Source of the DNA: Pirellula sp. | GTDB taxonomy: Bacteria; Planctomycetota; Planctomycetia; Pirellulales; Pirellulaceae | Direction: 5' to 3' | DNA: 34,008 bases | NCBI GenBank assembly: GCA_021736575.1 | Contig: JAIPFP010000039.1 | Span: forward strand, 1 to 34,008 | Part shown: positions 8,265 to 15,448 of the stretch, in pieces | Layout: each line of letters starts with the position of its first letter | Position numbering within the stretch: the first letter of the stretch is position 1 | Notes under the pieces: model-generated | What the model was told of the DNA's origin: nothing | Databases searched by the model: none | What the model saw: the letters and a program-made list of their open reading frames with translations, nothing else | Made by a program: the position numbers and the translations under genes

Positions 8265-9523
8265 TCATTTCAAACAAAGGACTCTCCACCTTGACTATCC
8301 TTCTCCGTCATCTGCGTTTTCGAATGATCACGACACTAGCTTCGATGTTCATCACATTGATCTCCATCGCGATTTGCCGCTTGACCTCCGCAGAGGAAAC
8401 CGAGGAGCCGAAACCAATCTATTCCGACGAATTGATCTTTCCGCTTCATCCGCAACACAATCATGCACCTGGGATCGCCGAACTTGCTAACGGTGATCTA
8501 CTTGTTTCTTGGTATCGAGGGTCGGGTGAACGCTCGGCAGATGATGTTGCCGTTTGGGGTGCCCGACAAAAAGCGGGTAGCAAGACATGGAGCGAAGCAT
8601 TCTTGATGGCGGATACGCCGGGCTTCCCGGACTGCAATACTTGCCTCATGACCGATGCCAAGGGGCGATTATGGTTGTTCTGGCCGGTCATCCTCGCGAA
8701 CTCGTGGGAGTCATGCATCACACGATTTCGCGTTTCCGAAAACCCTATTGGGATGGGTTGCCCAAAATGGAACCGGGATAGCATGATTCTTCTCAAGCCG
8801 GATAATTTCCAAGAGGAAGCATTGAAGCAACTTGAGGACCAAATCAAGGGGCTCGGAGGTGAGCTGACCGAACGAAGAGCCAAGACCGTCGAGGCCGTAA
8901 AGGCGAGGTTGGGCGAGAAGCTGTTGCAGCGACTTGGTTGGCAACCGCGCTGCAAACCGACGGTGCTACCTAGTGGACGTATCTTGTTACCGCTTTATAC
9001 CGATACTTATTCGCTGTCGATCATGGCAATCAGCGACGATGAAGGAGAAAGTTGGTTTTCAAGTAAGCCGCTCTTTGGATTCGGTGCTATTCAACCCACC
9101 GTGCTTCGGCGCGACGATGGAACGCTGGTCGCCTATATGCGAGAGAATGGTTACACAGGTTTTGTTAGGCAGAGCGAGTCGAAGGACGAGGGCCTAACTT
9201 GGGGAACGGTTGGTGTTAGCAGCATCCCAAATCCCGGCTCTGGTTTGGATGGCATTCGCTTGGCGAACGGGCATTGGATTCTCATCTGCAATGACACCAA
9301 GAACGGACGCAATCGCCTGACTTTGTTGCTTTCAGACGACCAGGGACTTTCCTGGAAAACGTCCCGATCCATCGAAGATCATGCGGAAGGTTCATATCAC
9401 TATCCAGCGATCATGCAAAGCAAAGATGGCATGATCCATGTCGTCTACAGCTATTTCGTCAAGGAAGGCAAGAGCATGAAGCACGCGAGCTTCAACGAAA
9501 ATTGGATCGGCACTTCCCGCTAG
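8261..9523 (+). CDS. Sialidase-like (BNR/Asp-box) exported glycosidase
   Basis: A 420-residue protein of the bacterial neuraminidase-repeat type, predicted to cleave terminal sialic acid or a related sugar outside the cytoplasm. Three clear Asp boxes (SxDxGxxW) are seen: SDDEGESW near residue 258, SKDEGLTW near 307 and SDDQGLSW near 358. The N-terminal HAPGIAELANGDLLVSWYRG and GLDGIRLANGHWIL segments fit the BNR_2 type of Planctomycetes. The ATG at 8261 overlaps the previous stop as ATGA. A second ATG at 8324 sits directly in front of a signal peptide (MITTLASMFITLISIAI) and may be the true start. The frame is open from 8165, but that extension lies inside the upstream gene. Substrate specificity is not readable here. 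Confidence 0.85.
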   Translation: MIISNKGLSTLTILLRHLRFRMITTLASMFITLISIAICRLTSAEETEEPKPIYSDELIFPLHPQHNHAPGIAELANGDLLVSWYRGSGERSADDVAVWGARQKAGSKTWSEAFLMADTPGFPDCNTCLMTDAKGRLWLFWPVILANSWESCITRFRVSENPIGMGCPKWNRDSMILLKPDNFQEEALKQLEDQIKGLGGELTERRAKTVEAVKARLGEKLLQRLGWQPRCKPTVLPSGRILLPLYTDTYSLSIMAISDDEGESWFSSKPLFGFGAIQPTVLRRDDGTLVAYMRENGYTGFVRQSESKDEGLTWGTVGVSSIPNPGSGLDGIRLANGHWILICNDTKNGRNRLTLLLSDDQGLSWKTSRSIEDHAEGSYHYPAIMQSKDGMIHVVYSYFVKEGKSMKHASFNENWIGTSR

Positions 9524-9538
9524 TTCGACACTACGTAG

Positions 9539-9563
9539 CACAGGCTGCTAGCCTGTGTTTTTG
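9539..9563 (+). terminator. Hairpin plus T-run after the sialidase gene
   Basis: CACAGGCT (9539-9546) pairs with AGCCTGTG (9550-9557) over the loop GCT, followed directly by TTTTT. It lies just past the stop codon at 9523, so it is a good rho-independent terminator candidate. The same stem sequence recurs near 10925 and 10949, so it also belongs to a dispersed repeat family. Confidence 0.7.
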
Positions 9564-9627
9564 AGACTATTGCTGGCTGGCAGCGTTAAAAGCCTATCGC
9601 ACGTGTCTTATCGTTCGAACGCTCGCT

Positions 9628-10620
9628 TTATCGGTTCATCCCGTTGGGCATTCCATTAGGCATTCCGTTTGCCGTGTTCGATACCGCTGGAGGTAGCCCC
9701 GTGCCTGGGGACATCGTTGGTATCGAGTTAGCGACGGCTCCTCCCGGTCCCTGGTTGGAAAAATCGTAACCGGTAGTTCTTGCAACACTGCCCGGTCGAT
9801 ACGGAGCTGCACCATTGTATTGCTGTGTAGCCACAGATGGCATGTTTGGCGGAAAGCCATTTGGCATGCTCGATTGGCTAGGAACAGGCAGCGGTTGTGG
9901 CATTTGGTTTACCGCTCCAGCGTTATACGTGGCGGGTATGGCTTGAATTGAATTGTTCGCAAAGGAAGGTGAACCCATTCCCGCTTGCGGTGAACCTGCG
10001 CCAGGCGGAAGTCCACCGCCGTATGCTAGCGGAAGCGATGGGGGATTTGCAGCAACAGCATTGGTAGGCGGTGCATAACCGGTTGGTCCCGAGGGCTTAA
10101 ATCCGGCAGGAGCGTTGGGAGCATAGCCATTCGACGGAGCGCCGTATCCGCTGATTGCCAAGTTGCTGTTTGGTGTACCGTAACCGCCCTGTGCTGGTGC
10201 GCCATTGGGTCGTGGTTGATTGCCCACCATCCCGTATGGGCCGTTTGTGTAGCCATTGGAGGAGGCGGCTGCACCTGCACCACCCATGTTCGCGGTCGGG
10301 TTGTTGGGTGGCATGTTGAATGTTGGGCCGGATGCGTTGGCCGCACCGTACGGCGAACCGCTTCGACCCGCATTGGCAGCGTTATTGGCAATAGGCGACG
10401 GTGTGTTTCGTTGGGCCGGGCTGACAGGCCCACTTGGACTTCCTGAAGGCATCGCTAGGCTTGGGCTGCTACCCGCAAGGGTGGATTCGCTTGGTTTCTT
10501 GGACCAAGAGAACATGTCAGAGCCTGGCATTTTCCACCCGCTCTTGCATCCAGTTTGTGTTCCAGCAACAACAACTACGACCACTGCGAGTCGTGTCCAG
10601 TTAGCGATTCTCATTCGCAT
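9628..10620 (-). CDS. Gly/Asn/Pro-rich low-complexity putative lipoprotein
   Basis: About 330 residues. The N-terminus has charged residues (MRMRIANWTR), a hydrophobic stretch AVVVVVVAGTQTG and then Cys, which suggests a lipoprotein signal with a non-canonical lipobox. A short segment, SGWKMPGSDMFSWSKKPSE, follows and then about 270 residues rich in Gly, Asn, Pro, Ala, Ser and Tyr. The C-terminus carries a repeated MPNG. No enzymatic domain is visible; the body should be disordered and surface-exposed. I recall proteins with the FSWSKKPSESTLAG-type segment as conserved in Pirellulales, but their role is not known to me. The frame extends to 10668; ATG 10620 is chosen because AAGGG lies upstream and the signal begins there. 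Confidence 0.7.
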   Translation of the reverse strand: MRMRIANWTRLAVVVVVVAGTQTGCKSGWKMPGSDMFSWSKKPSESTLAGSSPSLAMPSGSPSGPVSPAQRNTPSPIANNAANAGRSGSPYGAANASGPTFNMPPNNPTANMGGAGAAASSNGYTNGPYGMVGNQPRPNGAPAQGGYGTPNSNLAISGYGAPSNGYAPNAPAGFKPSGPTGYAPPTNAVAANPPSLPLAYGGGLPPGAGSPQAGMGSPSFANNSIQAIPATYNAGAVNQMPQPLPVPSQSSMPNGFPPNMPSVATQQYNGAAPYRPGSVARTTGYDFSNQGPGGAVANSIPTMSPGTGLPPAVSNTANGMPNGMPNGMNR

Positions 10621-11108
10621 GGCTATCAATTCCCTTTGGTAGCTTGTAACACCTTTGCCAAATTGCAAGGATGCCGTTGATTTGTTTTAGGTAGGTTCGC
10701 TGTAGGAGAACCGAGTTCTTGTCTAGGACGTTTCTGTTTCTTGTTTCGGCAAGCCGGCATCAATACAACAGGCATAATCGGAAAAATTACCCTATTTTCA
10801 AAGGAAAATTCTTCGCAACCTGCCAAGTTGATCGCCACTCCCCCTGTTTTATTTAGCGGATGGGAGCAGTTGAAGTCAATGGAGCAAGAGCGGCAGCATG
10901 AGATATACCCGTAGAACAGACTGCTAGCCTGTGCTTTTTTTAGCTATTACAGGCTGGCAGCCTGTGCTACGTCGTAGTTTTTGGTCTGCCGATCGCCTAA
11001 AGCGAATCCGCATAATCCATTTCCACAGAATTTTTTGCCTCCCATCTTTTTGCAGAGAGCGGCAGGGGCGAGCGGGAGGATCCGTTACGCCGAGACACCC
11101 ATGTCAAC
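10621..11108. other. 488-base gap without a recognisable gene
   Basis: The stretch lies between the low-complexity lipoprotein and the small membrane protein. It contains the ACAGGCTG/CAGCCTGT repeat at 10910-10973. Short open frames (for example the minus frame 10626-10838 and the plus frame from 10931) lack recognisable domains and good start signals. The promoter of the lipoprotein gene should be near 10640-10860; I cannot define it. Confidence 0.6.
10910..10973. repeat. ACAGGCTG/CAGCCTGT inverted repeat element
   Basis: A left part, GTAGAACAGACTGCTAGCCTG, starts at 10911. A right part, ACAGGCTGGCAGCCTGT at 10949-10965, is itself a hairpin (7-bp arms). The two parts are inverted relative to each other around CTTTTTTTAGC. 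It resembles the element at 9534-9560, including the flanking CTACGTAG/GTAGCACAG words. It lies in a gene-free gap. Confidence 0.8.
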
Positions 11109-11315
11109 TTACTTCGCAACTCTTGCGGCAGTTGAAATTCGAATCAGTAGAACACCCGCTTTCAAGATTCCTAACGCAGTCAGCATAACGACAGCAGATT
11201 CGACGATGCGTGGACTTTGCATATCGGAAATAAAGACAAGTCCGGTGCGAACAAGATAGAGTGCCACTAGGATCAGTCCCCAACCTGCCAATTCTCGCAA
11301 CCAAAAAAACATCAT
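11109..11315 (-). CDS. Small two-helix membrane protein
   Basis: A 68-residue protein with two hydrophobic segments: LAGWGLILVALYLVRTGLVF, and VVMLTALGILKAGVLLIRI after a short polar turn. No family is recognised. The frame begins with a TTG at 11342, but the ATG at 11315 (followed by a second ATG) is preceded by GAGAGA and is preferred. It starts 27 bases after the stop of the GH10-like gene on the same strand, so the two are probably co-transcribed. Coding status is supported by the membrane-helix pattern and the operon-like spacing, not by homology. Confidence 0.6.
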   Translation of the reverse strand: MMFFWLRELAGWGLILVALYLVRTGLVFISDMQSPRIVESAVVMLTALGILKAGVLLIRISTAARVAK

Positions 11316-11342
11316 TACTCTCTCAAGAAATTTAGGGGCCAA

Positions 11343-12935
11343 CTAGTGAATATGCAATTGCCGTAGCCTCGCGAGTCCATCGAGCAGTGATCGGTGCTTT
11401 CCGCTCGCCGCGATCAAACCCGCATTTGGATAGGTGTGTTCGTCTCGATCAGAATATTGGTTCCAAATGATTCCATGTACGTTGCTTTTGGCCAACAACA
11501 TCTGCACCACTTCCAAACCATTGACCGGCATTCTATCGCGACGAACCTGCGAAAAGGCTTTCTCGTGCTCTGTGACGTTTGAACCGACAGTTATGGAATC
11601 GGTCACTTCGATGGAGCCGCTGTCGGACATCTGCGACTGGTCCCAGTTGGCACAAACCGGATAAGCCCAGTTGGATACGATGCACGACTTTGCGATCGAG
11701 TTTGGATCGGCTTGCAGATTGCACGGTCCGGAGATCTGGGCGAGCAAAGGCAGCCCCAAGATATTCCAGTGGTCGATCAAATCGGATACGTCGATCAAAT
11801 CGCGAGGCATCGAGCCACCAGGCCAATAATTCAAGTTCAGCTCTAGCCCCAATCCAGACAAACCAAGATCCGCTCGAATCAACGCATCGGCAAAATGCAG
11901 TGGGCTGATTCCATCTGCTTTTTGCCCCAAGTACTCCGCCCAAGGTGAATCAATGGTTAGGACAACCGGCGTTTTCGGATCGCAACGTCGCACGGCCTGA
12001 ATCACGCCAACGGCCAAGTGCAAGACTTGTTCGTCGCTGATGCCAAGCGTGTTGGGTGCGTTTAGTCCAGCAGCCGCAGACCAAAGATGGACTTGTCCGC
12101 GATAGCGCTCAACCACTTGAACCGCATGTTTGCAGACTGCATCGTACAACGAATCAAAGTCATCAAACAAATAAAGCCATTTCGGAATTGCGTGAGCTTG
12201 TAGATTGACAAGCGGACCTGCAAAGATGCGCATTGAATTCTTGCGAGCCCAATCCAATTGTTTGTCGATAATAGCGAATGTTGCGCTTTTGGATTCGGAT
12301 TCGATCTGCCCCAACTCCATCGAAATATGAATGGTGTTGATCGCTGGCACAATTGCTTCGATATCGTTTTGCCAGTTTTTATTTGGTATGAGCTTAACAC
12401 CTAGCAGCGTGCTAAGTTGCTTTTCGGCCTGATGGCGAGCTTGCAACGACTGCGAAATGAAAGCTCTCGACAACGGTTTGGAAGCACCGATTGCAAAATC
12501 GATCGCCGACTGCGCGAATGCAACGCACCGCTCCGGTTCATCGGTGGTCAACACCGCTTGGACGAACGCAGAAACGGCTCTATCCATCAGAGAAGTGTAA
12601 GCTTCCGGAAGTTTTAGGCCAAGTCGAAGCCAATCGATCCCTCGACCACGAATGCGGTGTATGGTTCCTCGCGCAAGCTCGACATGCAGCCAATACGGAG
12701 CGTTTTGGCAACGCAGCGAAGCCGTCGAAAGCATAATCGGTCCATACTCATCCGTAGGCCAAACGATCGAGAGCTTTCCTGATTCGTCCACACTGCGATC
12801 GATGACTAAACAATCGTTTTCGAACCAATTCCGGCTCGCCCACGGAATGCCCTCGATCCCCGAAACGAAGGCTGTGCTCCAGATCTGAGAGTCGTAGCTT
12901 TGAGCATTTGGAACGCGGAATCGCAACTGACCCAT
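11343..12935 (-). CDS. GH10 xylanase-like protein lacking the usual catalytic glutamates
   Basis: A 530-residue protein. Residues 1-170 look like a beta-rich module; from about 185 a GH10-like TIM barrel follows. Barrel landmarks are FAGPLVNLQAHAIPKWL (about 238-254, equivalent to the RGHTLVWHxQxPxW strand), VHLWSAAAG (282-290, where GH10 has WDVVNE), LGLSGLGLELNLNYWPGG, GLPLLAQISG (394-403, where GH10 has PIWITELD) and VHGIIWNQYSDRDEH near the end. In both catalytic strands Glu is absent. It therefore looks like a non-hydrolytic relative or an enzyme with shifted residues. There is no signal peptide, so it would be cytosolic. The ATG at 12935 has no clear ribosome-binding site. A divergent DUF1569 gene starts 197 bases away. 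Confidence 0.75.
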   Translation of the reverse strand: MGQLRFRVPNAQSYDSQIWSTAFVSGIEGIPWASRNWFENDCLVIDRSVDESGKLSIVWPTDEYGPIMLSTASLRCQNAPYWLHVELARGTIHRIRGRGIDWLRLGLKLPEAYTSLMDRAVSAFVQAVLTTDEPERCVAFAQSAIDFAIGASKPLSRAFISQSLQARHQAEKQLSTLLGVKLIPNKNWQNDIEAIVPAINTIHISMELGQIESESKSATFAIIDKQLDWARKNSMRIFAGPLVNLQAHAIPKWLYLFDDFDSLYDAVCKHAVQVVERYRGQVHLWSAAAGLNAPNTLGISDEQVLHLAVGVIQAVRRCDPKTPVVLTIDSPWAEYLGQKADGISPLHFADALIRADLGLSGLGLELNLNYWPGGSMPRDLIDVSDLIDHWNILGLPLLAQISGPCNLQADPNSIAKSCIVSNWAYPVCANWDQSQMSDSGSIEVTDSITVGSNVTEHEKAFSQVRRDRMPVNGLEVVQMLLAKSNVHGIIWNQYSDRDEHTYPNAGLIAASGKHRSLLDGLARLRQLHIH

Positions 12936-13132
12936 GCATGTCTCGACAGGGATACGACTTAGTGAATTGGTAAATGAGCTTGTGAGAAGTTCGGCAGTGT
13001 ACTCGATCCACAGGAGATCAGCAATTTGCTAAAGTGGGTTCGCGGTTGTTTCTAACGATTTGGATTGTCCTGCGGCACTTTCAATGCGAAAATGACGCTC
13101 ATTAACTATTACACTATCGGAGCACTGAGGGC

Positions 13133-13600
13133 ATGCAACGAAGAGACCTACGTTTTGCAAAACTGTCCGAGGTTCAAGAAGACCTCAAGAATCTCGCGTC
13201 AAGGAACTACACAAAAACGGCTCAATGGGATTTGTCGCAAGTGGCCGAACATCTTGCAGACTGGATGACCTTCCCCATCGACGGTTTTCCGAAATCGCCG
13301 TGGATTTTAGGCATTTTGATAGGTGTAATGCGTGTGACTCAAGGGAAATCGCTTTACAAGAAATTCGTGCGCGACCAACGCATGCCGACGGGTCAACCAA
13401 CGATACCCACGACGGTTTACCCGGCAAGCGATAGTTCGGCAAGGTCGGTTGAGCGACTGTTGAAAGCGATCGATCGACTTTCTGCACACCGCGGTCCGAT
13501 CCATCCGTCACCCTTGTTTGGGCAACTCAGTTACGATGAGCTGGTGGCGCTGCAACTGGCCCACTGCGCACACCATCTCAGTTTCTTGGTACCATCCTAG
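13133..13600 (+). CDS. DUF1569 / DinB-like four-helix protein
   Basis: A 155-residue cytosolic protein of the DUF1569 group in the DinB/YfiT-like superfamily, whose members usually hold a metal ion between three histidines in a four-helix bundle. Candidate ligands are H40 in the AEHLADW helix and H144 and H148 in the C-terminal LAHCAHHLSF helix, which matches the family pattern. The central segment (GKSLYKKFVRDQRMPTGQPT) also fits family members. The actual reaction is unknown; relatives are thiol-dependent transferases. The ATG at 13133 has GAGGGC just upstream. Its stop TAG overlaps the stop of the convergent gene in one CTAG. Divergent from the GH10-like gene. Confidence 0.85.
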   Translation: MQRRDLRFAKLSEVQEDLKNLASRNYTKTAQWDLSQVAEHLADWMTFPIDGFPKSPWILGILIGVMRVTQGKSLYKKFVRDQRMPTGQPTIPTTVYPASDSSARSVERLLKAIDRLSAHRGPIHPSPLFGQLSYDELVALQLAHCAHHLSFLVPS

Positions 13601-14340
13601 CGCGTTGCAATGCAGCTTTGAAGCGGTTTCAGGATATTGTCAACAATGTAGTTGTCCATCAGCTCGCGTAACATGCGTTCAAGCCGCATCAATTCGGTTT
13701 TGAAGTCCTCATCCGGTCCAAGCGAATCGAATCGGCGAACGGTCACGTACACGCTCAGCAACTCATCGCCGAACTCTCCGGCTTTTGCTTGAAATACCGT
13801 GGTTCGCGTTTCGAAATTGATTCGTGCGTGCGTCCGAAAGGTATCGTCTAAGGACAACTGAATCACTGGCTCGTAGCTCATCAAATGCGAGCCCGGTCGA
13901 TGCGACATCGCATCAAAACCGGTGGGCATCCCGAGCGCATCGGCCAAGATCTGATTGTGATTTCCGCGACACGAATAGTCGAATCCGTACATAAGTCCGA
14001 TCGACTCGCAATCCAATTTGCTGATTGACATTGCGTACGGCACCACATCGAGTACTTCGCAATGCTGGTCCATAGCTTCTTCCAGCGAGTTGGGATTTAC
14101 GATACCGCTACACATTCGCTTGGGTTCAGCCGCTACCCAGCGGTACGCTCCATGTTCCTTGTCTTCTTCCAGTACGAATTCCCCTTTTTCACGTTGATAG
14201 AAATGTCGAAGCTTGGGGAAGCGGCGTTGCATTTGTTCAAAAAAATGGAGAACGGTTTCGCGTTGGCTGGGCAGGTCCATCTCCGTGTGCAAATGCATGT
14301 TGATATAGAAATCGTCGCTCAGGGAACTGTATGGGTTCAT
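13597..14340 (-). CDS. Conserved hypothetical protein
   Basis: A 247-residue protein that I do not assign to a named family. It has no signal peptide or membrane segment. Visible features are an acidic, aromatic start (MNPYSSLSDDFYINMHLHTEMDLPSQ), an early helical segment FFEQMQRRFPKLRHFY, a central hydrophobic segment GLMYGFDYSCRGNHNQ, and a C-terminal helix rich in Leu, Glu and Arg (LMRLERMLRELMDNYI). The mix of beta strands and a final helix suggests a compact cytosolic domain. The start at 14340 is chosen for the GAGGAA about ten bases upstream; the frame is open to 14448 but overlaps the upstream gene. It lies 88 bases downstream of the metallo-hydrolase gene on the same strand and may be co-transcribed. 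Confidence 0.8.
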   Translation of the reverse strand: MNPYSSLSDDFYINMHLHTEMDLPSQRETVLHFFEQMQRRFPKLRHFYQREKGEFVLEEDKEHGAYRWVAAEPKRMCSGIVNPNSLEEAMDQHCEVLDVVPYAMSISKLDCESIGLMYGFDYSCRGNHNQILADALGMPTGFDAMSHRPGSHLMSYEPVIQLSLDDTFRTHARINFETRTTVFQAKAGEFGDELLSVYVTVRRFDSLGPDEDFKTELMRLERMLRELMDNYIVDNILKPLQSCIATR

Positions 14341-14428
14341 CGTGCTGTATTTCCTCGCAACTTGCTGATGTGATAGCCTCGAAAAGTACTTCCTGACGGG
14401 CACAAGTATAGAGCGATACGCCGTCAAT

Positions 14429-15199
14429 TCAAAGGCTTGACAAGTCAACGATCAGCGAATCGCTTGCAACCACAATCTCCTTGGGCCTAGCTGTCCATAT
14501 TTTTTCATCGACTTTGGCCAATCCCAACGGGTCCGAATCCATCGCCAAAGGGTTGATGTGAGTCAAAATCAAGCGTCGAATACCAGATGCTGCGGCACTT
14601 TCCAGAACCGCAGATGTCCAACTGTGCCCTGTTTTAATAGCTAATTCGATCGACTCGTCAGAAAAGTTGCATTCATGGATCAGCCAATCGACACCTTGGA
14701 TCTCACGCCAGTACTCCGCTTGGGGGCTAGCGGTAGTATCGGTAACATAGGCAAGCGAGAGGTTCTCCCAATCCAGCCGATACCCCACGCTGCCGCCTGG
14801 ATGCTCCAATGGAAACCAGCTACATTTCGCCATTCCAAGCTCAAAACGACGGCCCAAAGCTTCGATCGGATGCCACTCGATCGGGGGCAAAATGGGAAAA
14901 AGTAATTCGTCAAAAAGGTGCTTTCGCACTGCTTCTAGCTTTACGTGTTCACCATAAACGTGGATCTTGCGAAGCGGCGTCACGGAAACATAATCAAGCA
15001 AGAATGTCAGCCCGAAAACATGGTCCATATGCGAATGGCTCAAAAGAATCGAGATTTCCTCAACCTCCAACAACTTTTCAACCCGGAATAGTCCGCTTCC
15101 AGCGTCCAACATCAAGCTATCGTCCGGAATGAAGTAACAACTCGTATGACGCGTTGCACTTGGGTGATACCCTGCCGTTCCTAAGCAGTGCAGTTTCAT
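14429..15199 (-). CDS. MBL-fold metallo-hydrolase, RNase Z-like
   Basis: A 256-residue protein of the metallo-beta-lactamase fold. The metal motif HSHMDH gives H55, H57, D59 and H60; further ligands are likely H133 (LEHPGG), D154 (YVTDTT) and H214 (LTHINPL). This order matches the RNase Z/ElaC-type branch (N-terminus MKLHCLGTAGYHPSATRHTS, as in tRNase Z relatives). The size is below that of classical RNase Z (about 300), so tRNA 3' processing is not certain; it may act on another phosphodiester or thioester. Cytosolic. The ATG at 15199 is preferred over an upstream TTG at 15208 because the motif begins there and GGAG lies eleven bases upstream. The first gene of a probable pair with the conserved hypothetical gene. 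Confidence 0.85.
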   Translation of the reverse strand: MKLHCLGTAGYHPSATRHTSCYFIPDDSLMLDAGSGLFRVEKLLEVEEISILLSHSHMDHVFGLTFLLDYVSVTPLRKIHVYGEHVKLEAVRKHLFDELLFPILPPIEWHPIEALGRRFELGMAKCSWFPLEHPGGSVGYRLDWENLSLAYVTDTTASPQAEYWREIQGVDWLIHECNFSDESIELAIKTGHSWTSAVLESAAASGIRRLILTHINPLAMDSDPLGLAKVDEKIWTARPKEIVVASDSLIVDLSSL

Positions 15200-15448
15200 G
15201 CGTGACAAGCTCCAGTTGTGCCCCTAGCGAGGCCGATCAAGTTCGAGATCGATAGTAATCCGAATATCATACCGCACAAATTCAAGTCGTGGGGCTATCG
15301 CAACACTCCGCGCTCGCCACGATTTCAATTATCATTACCAAAGGTTCTCTCTCCATTTGTCTTCTTTGGCCTGTCGACCATTTTTAATTATCGTTTACGC
15401 GGTCTGGATTGAGACGTAGCCTGACTCGCGAAATTTCGGGGATATGCA

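Noticed and set aside
10026-10433. Alternate minus frame in the low-complexity gene
   Set aside because: A shifted frame of the same repetitive DNA; the frame with a signal peptide is preferred.
10931-11259. Plus-strand short frames in the 488-base gap
   Set aside because: Overlap a repeat element and the small membrane gene; no recognisable domain and no convincing start.
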